This document shows, piece by piece, positions 23,201-35,030 of a stretch of 64,000 nucleotides of DNA. Made by a program: the position numbers and the translations under genes. The DNA comes from Monocercomonoides exilis. Taxonomy: Eukaryota > Preaxostyla > Oxymonadida > Polymastigidae. A model generated the notes under the pieces. It had not been told where the DNA came from. It worked only from the letters and a program-made list of their open reading frames with translations, and made no database searches. The stretch spans positions 877,501 through 941,500 of the forward strand of contig LSRY02000009.1 in the NCBI GenBank assembly GCA_001643675.2. Reading direction: 5' to 3'. The first letter of the stretch is position 1; every line of letters starts with the position of its first letter.

Positions 23201-26200
23201 TGAAAGAACCAAACGATGAAGATGTTGGAAACAAGGAGCAAATTACTTCTTTGCGGCAAGATCCATTTCTTCCACTTTATGAGCATTATCATTCACACAC
23301 TTTGAGCAGCATTCCTTCAGGCACTTTTGTAAACAATGTGATTCTTTCTTCACCAAATGAAGCACTTTTGCTCGAAACAAATAATAAAACATTGCTCTGT
23401 ACTAATGCCACCACAACTGTTCTTCTCTCTGAATTGCTCCAAAATTGCACAAAGAACATTCAATTGCTTGATGGAAATGATTCTTCTTCAAGCAATAAGA
23501 ATGGAGAAGATAGAAAAAATACCGGTAAAGCATCACTTTCAACAATTGAATCTGTTTCAAATCAACTTTTGCCTCTGAAAAGTCCATTTGTTCCTCCGCC
23601 ATCTGCAATTTGCCATTTTACAGTGGATGACTTTGCAGTAGTTGTTGAATGCCGACGGATTGAATGGCTTGCAGATACTCCAAACAGAGCAGAAGTGGAG
23701 TAGGAAAGCCCACTCAGAGCGAAACTATGGCTAAAAGAGATTGTGGAAGGAGAGTACATCGCAGCATAGGCGATGTAGTTGACTGTTCCACTTCATCCTG
23801 GAGCGTATTGGTGCACGGAAACAGAAGCCGAATACTGGGAGTGAATCAAAGATGCGATGAAAGAGAAGTATAAATCAATGGATAATTGCATTTCAATCAC
23901 AGAATTCTTTACTATCAATCCGGATCATTGCTTCTTTGAACGTCTGGCTGAACTTCAAGCACTGACAAAGTTTCTCGTAGGAATGTTTAAGCCAGTGATG
24001 ATTTTTGGAGAAATATCGAACGGAGAGAAGAGGATAAAAGGATGGGAGATGTTTGAAAGGCTGAAGGAGCTGAAAGAAAACAGAGAGACAATTCAGCGTG
24101 TTGTCAAAAGAAGACAAGATTGGCCAATGCGACGAGCAATGCAGAAAGAGGCAGAAAGAATAATGGAACAAGACAGAATGACGTGGGGTCATCAGCACCC
24201 TCTCAAAGAAGAGCACAAAATGTTGATCTACATGCAGATACCAGCGAGCTTTGACCAAAAGCTCAAGATTCTCAACTCTCTGGCCTTTGAACAGAAGCAA
24301 AAGTTGTATCAGTGGCCAAATAGAACGGCAGAGATATCAGAAGAAATAGCACATGACAAAGCAATCATTCGGAAGTTCAAACGAGAAAAGCTGCGAGAGA
24401 TTAAGGATCTTCTCAGCAAAAAGACATTTTTGACACGATTGGAGAGGAAAGGCGAGGAGAAAAAGGAGTTAAACAACTTGAAGCATCTTCTGAAGCAACA
24501 AGCAGCACATCTCAAATACCAGAAACAAGAAGAAAAGAATTCCTTCTTTAAAACGATTGATAAGATTTTGAATGGAAGCCAAAGAGGTCGCAGCGAGATG
24601 CTTGTAGCACCATCTCTTTCTTCTTTTAAAGAAGGATTAGTTCGAAGACGCAGAATATCAACTTCTCTGTCTTCATCATCCTCAGCAGCCATGTCGCCAT
24701 CTCTGGTCCTTTCACCTTATTCCTCCTCTTCAAATTCAGAGTCGCCTTTCAGTCATTCATCTGCTCATCCGCTTTCTCTGTCGCCTCATCGTTCGCGATG
24801 CCATCACCACCACATCCACGTTCACCATCCCAGAAACCACAGAAAGAGCACACAGAAAATACAAAATTCTGCTTTTAATGCGAAGAAAGCTACTCGCCCA
24901 GATAAGAAATCGAAACGGAAGCTAATTCCAAAAGCGAAGAGCCAAATTTCACCATCTTTGGAAAAGGAGAAGTTTTATAGTGATGAAAGATTAACCAAAT
25001 TGCATCAAATAAAGAAACTAGCTTGCTTGTGAAATCTTCCGTGTTCAATTTATTGGATCGCAATTCATTATCACCTTCATCTTTGTACTCGTCGCATACT
25101 TCTCCTTCTCGCTCTTTCTCAATAAGATGTGAGTCCACTTCGTCCATTTGTTCCACTCTCTCGTGTGTTGAGCTTCCGTGGGAAGAGGCTGCAGAATATT
25201 CAGAGTCAGACGAAGAATGTATGCTCCAGGAACGACACGTCAGGAAGATGGAGAAGAGAATAACCATCAGGCAGCAAAAATTAGCAGAGCGGAACAGAAA
25301 ACAAGAGCTGAAAAGAAGACTGTAGAGGAAGCTCAGAAAGGAGCGATTCTTCATCTTAAATGGATTCAGCATGTGAGCCAGCTCAGAGAGATCAACGACA
25401 TCAGAGAAAAGATGAAGATTAAAGAAGAGCGGTGGAAACCTATTTCCAGAGAAACAAAAGCAGAGGAAAAGAAAGCGATTGATTGTCTGAAGCGACAAAA
25501 AGAAGAAATGCAAAAGAAACACACTTCAATCGAAAAACAGTGCTCGAAATTGATCGATCAAATTGTTGAGCTGAGAAAGAGAATCAACAAACTATCTTTG
25601 TCAACTTCTCCAGAGAAAGAGCCAGATGAAAAGAAGATGATGAAAGTGGAACAAAAAGTATTCCAAAAGATCAGGAGTTATGAAGAAGGAATGGATTGAG
25701 AAATGAATGAAGAGCAAACAAAAAGCGATTTGGACAAAAACGACAAAAGAAAGCTATCAAAAACTCAACCAGTAGACACTACAAATTTTATTCCTCTTAC
25801 AACAATTGCCAGCATTTTGGAAGCAGAGAAGAAGGAAGAAAAGGTTGCAGAAGCCGAAAACGATTCCAAAAATGATAAAACAAAAACAGATGAAAAGCCA
25901 ATATATAAATTGGAAGAAAGTAAAGAAGAATAGTAGCTTATAAAAAAAGAGCTAACAAAGCAAACTGAGGAGGAAAAGGGAAATGAGGAAAGCTCTATTC
26001 TTAGCAAAGGGGATCAATTACCATCACAACAAACTCAGAAAGAGCCAGAAGAAGAGCAAAAATTAACAAAAGCGGAAGAAGCTTCTGTCGAAGAAGCCAC
26101 GAACAAAGCAAACACAGCTACCCAATCAGAAGACATTGAAATAATAGACACAAGTTTGAAGACTTCGAAGCGTTCGTCGACGTCTCCATAAGACAATGAC

Positions 26201-26900
26201 GAAGACGATGATGATGACCTTCCATTTTCTCGTCTGAGAAATGGAACAGCCTCTTCGCGAACGAGGCTGTTCACTTTGTCCTGCCTCACATCTTCCATCG
26301 TCGCTTCGATGAATCGCAGCAACGATCACGTTTCTTTATCAACACAGGCATACTTCTTCTCGGCTCTCTCAACGATGATTTCTGAGCTGCGTTGCGAATA
26401 CCCTTTTCCACCGCGTTCACGCTCACCCAGAAAGCCCTCCTTCCATCTCCTCCATTGCCCCTTTTCTTGAATTATTTGAAGAAACGAAGACACAGAGAAG
26501 GCAGACCGCGACTCGGAAAAGGGTCAAAGCAGTGCGAAAGAGCAGCAGAAACACTGTTACAGATGATGAGCGTGCAACTGCTCACTGAATCAAGAGGGAA
26601 TCTGTCAAAAGGAGACAAAAGAAAGCTGAATCAGCTGGAGAAGATTCTGAATGAAGGCGAATAGGGGAACAAGAGAGGCAACAGTCCAAGCGACAGGATT
26701 ATGCAAATAGCGATGAAGATGGACGAGATGGGGAGAAGCAGAATTCATAACCATTGGAGAAGAAACGACAGTGACGACGACGATTCAGACAGAGACTTTG
26801 ATGGAGATTTGGATGAGATTGAAATGCTTGTGAAAATGAGGTAGTTGGAGTCGGATCGTTTACGAGATAATCAAAAAGAAGGTTCGTAAACAGATATCGA
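20240..26900 (+). pseudogene. Decayed cargo gene(s): long coiled-coil, Lys/Glu-rich protein
   Basis: At least nine open segments in all three plus-strand frames follow each other, among them 20321-20788, 20859-21275, 21291-21791, 22117-23109, 23161-23703, 23857-25032, 25178-25699 and 25703-25933. They look like one or two long proteins with coiled-coil parts (for example AERIMEQDRMTWGHQHPLKE and KQCSKLIDQIVELRKRINKL). Near 21.78 kb the coding frame changes inside an A/G-rich stretch without any GT, so that break is an indel and not an intron. The downstream frame (containing TCFEGTTVLRTSDLNEFITQ) stays clearly coding. Family not recognised. A host gene captured by the transposon is possible. 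Confidence 0.45.
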
Positions 26901-27359
26901 ACCAAAAAGAGAAAGACAGAAGATAATGATGAAAATTTATAATTGGTTGCTTTATTTGAACAATTGTTTATGAAACGATAAACTATTGAAATGGAGAAAA
27001 TAAATAAAGAAAGTTATCAGTCGATGCGTGTCGTCATAATCTGATGAACTCAAAATGTTTGTAATGATACTAATTAAGTGGAACTGCAACCATTATCTTC
27101 ATCTTCATAATCTTCTTCATCTTCATAATCTTCTTCATCTTCATAATCTTCTTCATCATCATTGTCTTCTTCATTATCTTTTTCTTTTTCTTCAACGTCA
27201 TCGTCTTCGTCTTCTTCATCAGAAAGAATAACAGCTTCCTTCCTTCTTTCATCATCTTCAAAATCTCATTGGCAAACATTTTGAGAATAAGTGCATCTTG
27301 GTTCATTATCAAAATTATCTGTTTCTTCGTCTGTTTCTTCTTCGTTTCTCGGGATTTCA

Positions 27360-28180
27360 AAACGCTTGCACTTTTCTTTTTTCCCTTCATATCTTCCAAG
27401 AATAAGTGCAAGCGTTTGTTTCCCAGTGGGAAATGACAAGCAAGAATACTTCTTGCTTGTTGCTTGTTTCTTTGCTCTTTCGAAAGAAACAGCAACCCTC
27501 ACTTCACTCCATCTTGTATTTTCTTCTTCGTTGTATGGAGCAGCGAAAATTCTTCCTTCTTCGCTGCTCCATAAAAGATTTAATTTTAAATCTTTAACCC
27601 TCAGCTTCGGTGAGACTCTCACCTGAAGCCGAGGGGTGTATGGGAGGAAGTGCCTATTGATTGAGGCACTTCCTATCTCATCTGTTGATGAGTCAAATCT
27701 TTTTTTGAAAAAAGAGATTAGCTCATCAACAGATGAGATGTCCTCTCGAGAGTTCCGCGTTTCTCTCGAGAGGACCCCAAATTCTCCATCCACTTCGCTT
27801 TTTCCGTGACCTTCAGCAAAAAAGGAAAGCGAAGTGGATGAGAATTTTTTTAAAACAGAAGATGAAGGATAAAGAACAAAGTGGAGGAATGCTCCATTTC
27901 GAAAGTGTGGGCCACAATCAGCCCACACTTTCAAAGAGGTTATTTGTTTAAATTGATTTTTTGTTTTACTGAGGACTGTTTCAAGGCAGTCAACTGCGTA
28001 TCTGCTGTCTTTTGATAAAACAGTTGAAAAGAAGTTGAAACAATTTTTGACAATAATGTTTTTTTGAATCATGTAAACAATTATTCCCAGATGAGAGACT
28101 TCTTTCTTTTCATAGAAATCTCGAGATATTTGAGTTTGTCTGATTGGAAGAGTCCAGTTTTGCTTGAAGTCAAGCAAAAC
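27360..28180 (-). other. Tiled hairpin array inside the transposase core
   Basis: Perfect stems: 27360-27373/27404-27417 (14 bp), 27436-27445/27451-27460 (10), 27466-27473/27483-27490 (8), 27535-27547/27560-27572 (13), 27574-27583/27586-27595 (10), 27645-27655/27664-27674 (11), 27675-27692/27722-27739 (18), 27740-27752/27763-27775 (13), 27901-27912/27921-27932 (12) and 28157-28167/28170-28180 (11). Imperfect stems: 27598-27615/27617-27635 and 27781-27801/27826-27845. From 27535 to 27845 seven hairpins cover about 294 of 311 bases, with gaps of 0-9 bases, and the protein frame stays open throughout. Nothing comparable is visible in the N-terminal half of the gene or in the pogo transposase. 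Confidence 0.9.
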
Positions 28181-28682
28181 CAGAATCTCACTTTCTTTTA
28201 GCTCATCAAGATTTTTGTTGAACTTTTCTCTTTCTTTCTTTTCAATAATTTCGTGCTTTTTCAAGATTCTTAATTCTTCCTTTTCATCATCTGTTAATTC
28301 GTTTGTTTTCATTTTTATTTCCAAACAATTCTTTCGATAACACAGATTGCATATATCTGTTCTGTTTTTTGATTTCTTCACGTGTTTAGACATTTTGCAA
28401 AAATGAGAAAAACTTATATTTAAACCTGTTTCTTTTCTCATATTTTTCCAAAGTTCATATTTTGTGGAAAAGAAAATTCTTTCTTCATTCTTTAAAAAAA
28501 TTCTTCCATCTATTTCATTCATCAAATTTGTGTTTCTATTGATACAATCTCGTTCGAATATAATACGGTTTTTTCTCTGTTATTCTTCTGTTGTAAGTAA
28601 AGTTGTTTCCTTAGAGATAAATATGGTGGATGATGCAACTGGTGCGGATGATGTTAACAGTGAGATAGATGAGTCAGAAGAT

Positions 28683-28972
28683 GTGAATGAAGAAAATAAA
28701 GCAGATGAAGCAGACGAGGCAGATGAATCAAATGAGGCAGTGGAGCGAGCTGGTTGTGCTGCTAAGGCAGAAGGGGTGAATGAAGAAAATAAAGCAGATG
28801 AAGCAGACGAGGCAGATGAATCAAATGAGGCAGTGGAGCGAGCTGGTTGTGCTGCTAAGGCAGAAGGGGTGAATGAAGAAAATAAAGCAGATGAAGCAGA
28901 CGAGGCAGATGAATCAAATGAGGCAGTGGAGCGAGCTGGTTGTGCTGCTTAGGCAGAAGGGGTGAATGAAGC
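28683..28972. repeat. 93-bp tandem repeat, about 3.1 copies
   Basis: Units start at 28683, 28776 and 28869, followed by a partial fourth. They are almost identical. On the minus strand they encode a Ser/Ala-rich linker in frame with the transposase. On the plus strand they encode an acidic repeat (NKADEADEADESNEAVERAG). One A/T difference in the last copy creates a stop in both readings (TAA on the minus strand at 28951-28949, TAG on the plus strand). Confidence 0.92.
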
Positions 28973-29896
28973 TGATATTGAATTGATGTTGAATTTGTTC
29001 CTAATTGTTTTTTGTATTTGATCTTGTTCGATATATGGATATTTAAAAGTGTTTGCATGTGAAGTAGATAAATTCGTTGAATTGGACAGTTGAAATAAAA
29101 TGGGTGAAGAAATGTTCTCAACTGTCAAGTGTGATGGATTTTTCAAAAAATCAATATCATCATCTGACAAATCAATGAGTAACTTTTTGTTTTTTTTTTG
29201 AGTTTTACCACTTTCAGTTGTATTCCGCTTTAACCACCATTCACAAAATAGAAAATCATAATTCGATAAAGCTGAATATTTATATTATTTTATTGAAGTT
29301 AAAGATGTGAAGTGCAAACGATTTCTAACTTTTGGTAATGCTTTTCTTTCACTGTTTTGAACAGAGTAACCGTGAAGTTTGAGCATCCGTTTTGCATGGT
29401 CAACATTATTTTTTGTGCAATTCCATTGAGAATTGCGCAAATCTTTTTCTGTAACAGCATTCAAAAACGACTCCAACAAAAGAATCTTGTTCTTTTTATC
29501 AAGAATGTCGTATAACAAACCGGAATGAAACAGCAATTTGTTAAACTTTTCTATCCATTGAAAACGATTTTCAAAATTATTTTTTAATGACTGAAAATAC
29601 TAATAGATACAACCATTCAATGCTTCATTCAAATACTGCAGTATTTTGTTTCCTTCCAAAGAATGCTCCAAAAAATATTGAATGAACAATTTTTCTTCAT
29701 TTTTTGTACAAAATTGTAAAAATTTGAAAAGTTCTTCACATAGTTGAGATTTCCTGCTTGAAGATAATTGCGAAAAAAGCATTTTTTAAAAAAAATTTCT
29801 TTATTAATGGGAACGGAATGATCAACATTTTTTGATCATTTTTGATCTAATTTTCAGATCAGTTAAACGTTTGCGACTTTTCAAAAAGAATTACCC

Positions 29897-29900
29897 ATAT
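29897..29900. other. ATAT junction between elements 1 and 2
   Basis: Exactly four bases lie between the GAATTACCC end of element 1 and the GGCACTTTC end of element 2. This fits insertion of one element into the target duplication of the other. Confidence 0.8.
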
Positions 29901-29999
29901 GGCACTTTCTTTTTGAAAAGTCGGAAAACTTTAATTTGCCACCCTTAAAAGATCACAAAATTCAAAAATTCTATTTTGTTGTTCAAATCAATTATCTGC

Positions 30000-31200
30000 T
30001 GTTATTTGTCAAAAAACTATCATTTTCAAGTTGTTCTGTATTTAAAAAAAAAGAAATCAATTATTCTTTGCATATTATTATTATTTATTTTCGATCAATC
30101 ATAGTTATTCTGTGAGTTATTGCAATGAAAGAAAGGCACAATTGGTAGAAATGATGGAGAGCTCAGAATAACAATTGATTTCTTTAAAGAAAAACACGCA
30201 AACTTTGTTGAAATTCTCTTTTTTCAAAACAAAATAAGGAGTTTGAATATGTGATAAATTTTGCCAATATCACAAATCAATAGTCAATTTTTTGAAAATG
30301 AAGGTGCAAATTTTTTTAGTTTGTTTTGAAATTTTCATTTTTGGCTTTTTTGTAATCAGACGTACACATTTAATCTTTATTTTGAAAAAAATTGTTAAAG
30401 TTTTGAATTTGAATTACAGAACAAACAATGAAAGAAGTTGAAGAATGAAAATTTTGAAAACACTTTAATGGTAGTTTCTTACGATCAAATGTTCGCCCCA
30501 ATAGCAGAAAATGCATCTCTAAAATAATTTTTCATCTGAATTATCGGTTTCAATGTCTCCTGTGACTTCTTAGATAAATGACAATGCATTTCATCCATCT
30601 TCCGCAACCACAGCTTCTTTTCCTCCTTCTTTAAGAAATTTGCCTGATTCGCGTACACGCTTATCAAATTACAACCTGTTGCTAATGAAGGCCAAAACGA
30701 TGAGAAATATGAATGAAATGGTTTACAGACGCCAACGCTCTCGCGCTTTCCAGATTCATGAACATAAAACATCAAATAGCAACCAACTTTTTCACAAATC
30801 TCTTTATAACCATAGTTATGGAATCAGTCTTTCCCTCTTTTTCTTCACACTATTGAATGCCGTTTCATTGCTCCGTGTATGCTGAATACAATTGAGACAG
30901 AAGTTGTCTACAATGATTACTACATCATTCAAACAGCAAGCAGCCAACGAGTGAAGAGGAAGAGGAAGAAGAAGAATTAAAAGAAGAAGAAAATAAAGAA
31001 GAAAGAAGCGGTTGATGTGGTTAGGGTGCTGCTCATAGGCAGTGCAGCAAAAGAGAAGGAAGGTATCAGCTGCTGTAGTTTGAAAGAAGAGCTTGTGGAA
31101 TATGCAGATGAAGATGTTGTTGTTGCCACACGGGCTGGACTGAAATAAACTTCTTTCCTTCTCCGCTATTGTAGCTCGTCGTGGGAAATTTTTCAGTCAT
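30000..31200. other. Element 2, left part: no recognisable gene
   Basis: AT-rich sequence with short frames, including a 96-aa minus-strand frame at 30775-30485, and a GAAGAA patch at 30955-31005. No motif or duplicate supports a gene. Confidence 0.45.
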
Positions 31201-31219
31201 TTTTGCCTTCGAAGGATGT

Positions 31220-33490
31220 TTAATTTCTTTTAAGCACAGTTTGCTTTAAATGCTTTATTAACATTTGCGGGTCGCATATAAACTTCAGCATATCGAGCAC
31301 CGACTCTTTTTTCTCAATTATCACCACGAAGAAGAGCATCGCAATGATCTGCGAAAAGTCCACGGAGAAATGCGGAATGAGAGGCATCACATACAAAATG
31401 AAGCGGTAGTCTGCGAGCACCCGGCGATACACCCTGTTCATCAGCTGCATGATGATGTTCTGCCTCCTCAGCACACACATCAGCACGGCTAGGTCACCCA
31501 GAAGAAATTCCAGTGCACAGATCGTCCGTATCAACTGGAATAGAGTGGAAGTCGACTCCACAGTAATCAGGAAGATGATCGACAAGCCCTGTGCAGTGTT
31601 GCTCATTCCAGACGTAATCACTGCCAATCTCTGTTTTGTCAGGTAGCTGTCGAACAGGTCGTGCACGCAGCTCATCTGCAGAGCAGAAGAGGAGGAAATA
31701 ACACTGTTGTTTTTGTTGCTATTCCCACTTCCATTGCCGCTGCGTGGCGGATAATTAATGTGCAGTTTGTGGTTCACTTCATCTCTGGTTTTTCAAATGT
31801 TAGGCTGATTGCATTTTTTTCTTCGTTAGTTTTCTCTTTTTTTCTCTGTCGTCTTTTCAATTTGCACTTCTTTTCCACTTTCTTTTGACTGCTCCATCTT
31901 CTGCATTCAAATTACTCTGCACTGAACTTCCGCTTCTTCAACCACATTAACAAGAAGAGCCAAAAACAGAAGCAGAAGAAGGTGATGTGGTTGCATTTGC
32001 AATTCCGCCAGCCCCAGAATACGACTAGATCCTCCCCCGTGTGCAGAACGACTTGTGCGGAGTACGTTTGAATGATCGCACCTGATGATAAAACTCGCTG
32101 TACAAGTGAGACAGCTTCAGCATAGCGTAGACGCCTGCTTCGCCATGCAGCGAAACGCCTCCAAAGGCAGAGGTGAGGCTGATGCAGCCAAGCAGTCAAA
32201 ACACAGTCGCACGCTGCCGCTCAAACTGTGCAAAGGGGGAAAGAACTGCTGGAACGTCAGCCCTATTGCACTCGCCATATTCAAAAGGAGTGTTATTGCG
32301 AAGGAGAGCTGGCTGCTCAAGGCATCGAAGTTGCGATATTGGCTGCTTGTGCAATTATTGCTTCTACTTCTGCTATTGTAACTGTAACTGCAACTGCATC
32401 TTCGGGATGGTGCCGACTGTCTGGCTTAAGAAGAGTGAAGGGGTTGAAAAAGGAGCTTTTACGTGCAAAGACAAGTCAGAGTCCATAAGCTGGATCTGCA
32501 GGTTGTGTTATTGTGCTTGTTGTAGGTGCAGCAGCAGCAGCTGTTGTTGAAACGGAACCTATTAAAATTGCATATGCAAAGCTTCACCTCTGTTCACGAC
32601 AACTCTGCCAATGTTATCAGGAGCAGAAGCCGGTTGAAGATGGTCTGCTTGAGCAGTCGCATTGATTAGAGTTTCCCGTGCACGTTGAACTCCATATGCT
32701 GATCTTCGAATACATTGAAGTGGATATGAGGGCGCTGCTTGAAGAATGACGGGGCAGAAGAGAGGGGAGGGGATTCATGGTAAGATGATAAAGAGGAAAA
32801 AGAAGAGGAAGTGAAAGAAGAGGAAGTGAAAGAAGAGGAAGTGAAAGAAGAAGAGGAGGAGGAAGAAGAGGAAGAAGAGGAAGAAGAGGAAGAAGAGGAA
32901 GAAGAGGAAGAAGAGGAAGAAGAGGAAGAAGAGGAAGAAGAGGAAGAAGAGGAGGAAGAAGAAAGCAATGAACGAACAGTTGCTTATTCGGGCTTTCTCG
33001 TATGCCTCCACTAATTCTGCGTGGCGGACTCATCAAGACACAAGACACACGTCGTCATCCACAAGAAACCTCTTCCATACAACTCGGATCACTCTTGTCA
33101 CTCGCATCTCTTGCATCATTCGTTCCACAACTCGCAAGGTGACAATTGTACATCCTTCAAAACCGAGCAAAAAGCTAACAAGCAGCTGGATGATCCACAG
33201 GAAGATCCCCCTAAGTGTCCTCGTTTTCTTCCGAACTTGTCTTAAGAAAACTCATTTGACGCAAAGGAAAAGAAAAATCAGACGCTTGTTATTTCTCCGG
33301 CACTTGTTCCTTTTTGTTTGTAACCAGAGACGATAACGCAATGTGCGTTACAGGTTATGGGAGTGCTCACGTCCAATAACGAAATGCCAAGCCTTTTGAG
33401 CTTCTCCTCTTTGGCGAGGCAGATGCGGTATAGATGCAGCTTTAGAAGAAGCAGAACACAAATATTTGCTGCCAGAAAAGGATGAAGAAG
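31220..33490 (-). pseudogene. Relic of a multi-membrane-span protein
   Basis: Minus-strand segments in changing frames look like parts of one integral membrane protein. About 33245-33060 includes GIFLWIIQLLVSFLLGFEGC and ERMMQEMRVTRVIR. 32320-32117 includes FAITLLLNMASAIGLTFQQF. 32199-31912 includes HITFFCFCFWLFLLMW. 31777-31220 includes SIIFLITVESTSTLFQLIRT and FSQIIAMLFFVVII. A (GAAGAGGAA)n tract at 32811-32965 interrupts it. Frame changes and in-frame stops indicate decay. The family is not identified. Channel- or transporter-like is only an impression from the hydrophobic segments. Confidence 0.4.
32811..32965 (+). repeat. (GAAGAGGAA)n purine tract
   Basis: A long purine-only stretch that reads as poly-Glu on the plus strand and poly-Ser, poly-Phe or poly-Leu on the minus strand. 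None of these frames is a believable gene by itself. Confidence 0.9.
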
Positions 33491-33699
33491 CATTTATGAT
33501 GTTCAGTCAAGCGAATCGCTGGGTAGCTCAGAGTTGGAGAGGATAATGAATTACTGGCAGAATCCGCGGAAGACGTCATCGGAATTCAACAGCTCCGTAA
33601 TTTTCAATACGCAGCTTCCAGTGAACTTCTTCTTTTTCTCGATGCAGAAGCATGAACAGTGCCTTCCAATTACAACAAATAATCCTCCTTGAATTCAAT

Positions 33700-35030
33700 A
33701 AATCTTCTATTGCATTGAATTGTTGATGCAAAAGAAAAATAATAATAATTAATACGTAATTATTTTTTATTTCAAGTAACTGTTTTTCAAAATAATCAAC
33801 AAAAAGAAATGCAACAAACATCGTTATTTATTTATCAAAAGTCTTTCCCATAAAAGAAACACAAAATATTGTGATTCATGCTATTTATTTCATGAAACAT
33901 GTTTTGAGTCATTTTCTTGCAACTAAATTATTAGCATGTTAAATTAAACAACACAATTCAAAATATAAAAAGAATGCATATATGAAAAATAAATAAAAAG
34001 CTTCACAATGCTTTTGATAGATGAAAACAGGAAAAATAAAAAAAAACCTCCTATCAGATTAATTATTAAAAATTCTATTCTGGTTTATTCAAAAAAAAAA
34101 TAAAATGCAAGAATCGTGTTATTTACTAAGTTTGTGCTTTATAGAAACATTAATGTAATTTGACATATTATTTGTTATTTGATGGAAAATAATTGCCAGA
34201 TGATCTCTGATTTTTCAAAAAGATTTTTAAACCAGTTAATTTTATTCTATATTCATGATACCCATGTTGAGAGTCTTTCTTCTTTCCGGTTTGTTTTTGA
34301 AATTTGAAATTTTGAAAAACTATCACATGAAAGGATTGTTATTTATCAAAGATCAATTTTTGATAATTTTAGAAGGGTCTGTGTGAAGGGAAACAAACTC
34401 TGTGAATTTTAAATTATGAAGTGTTTAGATAAGGGTTTAATTATCTTTTGGCGTTATGTATTAGTAATCTTGTTTCAATTTATTTTTCACATATAAAGCA
34501 AAATGCATTATTGAGTGAAGAGTGTTTCTTATATCTTAACTCATTCACTCTGATTGCAAATGAAATGCTCTGATTTTCTTGGTTTGTTATTGCTGGAGCG
34601 TTCATCGTTTTTATCCATTTGAATATTATTATTGTATGTTCTTTTGGATAAGAATTTGAATTGTTAGTTATAAAATACATCAGATGAATTAAGTCGTGGA
34701 GAAAAGAAAACAAACGTTGAACATTCATTGTCACAGCACATACCAAAAAATTCTCCGTTCAAATTGAGCGTTTGTTGAACACATTATTAATGACATTTCT
34801 CCTTCAAGTACAAAAATTGCATATCGACCAGACATTGAAAAACCTTCATTTTTTTTTATTCTCCTCATATTCTTCTTTCACAGAATCTGCTGAGATTTTT
34901 TTGGAAAAGCCGCTGAATACAGTGTTCTTTAGTTCAAGGCTTCCACTTGAGTGTTAGTGAAACCATAAACAGGTTGTTAATATGTGGAAACGATGAATGT
35001 GGAGAATAGATCACGGAGCGGTGTTGCATG
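33700..35030. other. Element 2, middle: AT-rich, no gene
   Basis: No supported frame. It contains at 34202-34223 a 22-bp exact match to the right end of element 2 (38810-38831). Confidence 0.55.

Larger units (their letters stand above)
27074..29782 (-). pseudogene. Element-1 DDE-type transposase, one frame with five internal stops
   Basis: One reading frame runs from ATG at 29782 to TAA at 27074, 902 codons, without a single frameshift. It is broken by TAG at 29602-29600, TAA at 29287-29285, TAA at 28951-28949, TAA at 28582-28580 and TGA at 27268-27266. Coding character continues across each stop. Order: helical N-terminus (to about 28.95 kb); Ser/Ala linker from 93-bp repeats; CxxC-containing region (DICNLCYRKNC); catalytic core with VLLDFKQNW (Asp near 28171), KVWADCGPHFRNG (Asp near 27919) and FFAEGHGKSEVDGEFG (Glu near 27784); acidic Tyr/Glu/Asp tail. 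The D/D/E assignment is by analogy with transposases having an HGK-VDG motif. The core is also a hairpin array. Confidence 0.65.
18913..29896 (-). mobile_element. Large DNA transposon, element 1 (10,984 bp)
   Basis: Begins GGGTAATTCTTTTTGAAAAG and ends with its exact reverse complement. The identity covers 24 bases, and both ends share AGATCAAAA-like subterminal sequence. ATAT flanks both ends. The transposase frame starts only 114 bp inside the right terminus, as in many cut-and-paste elements. The rest (19.1-26.9 kb) is decayed cargo on the plus strand. The boundaries are confirmed by the uninterrupted sister arm of the palindrome, which has a single ATATAT at this place. I cannot assign the superfamily with certainty. 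The 4-bp duplication and DDE-like core do not fit mariner (TA) or piggyBac (TTAA). Confidence 0.82.

Noticed and set aside
28464-28952. Plus-strand gene made of acidic repeats
   Set aside because: It starts at a non-ATG codon and lies antisense to a much longer frame that continues on both sides of the repeats.
28683-28972. CRISPR-like array
   Set aside because: Units are contiguous 93-bp tandem copies without unique spacers, in a eukaryotic sequence.
27266-29782. TAA/TAG read as glutamine in the element-1 transposase
   Set aside because: Four of the internal stops are TAA/TAG, but a fifth is TGA with clear coding sequence beyond it. The 4243-codon giant gene uses CAA/CAG and no TAA/TAG, and other genes end in TAA. 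A standard code plus mutation is simpler.
32617-33048. Minus-strand poly-Leu, poly-Ser and poly-Phe frames as genes
   Set aside because: They are three readings of one purine microsatellite.
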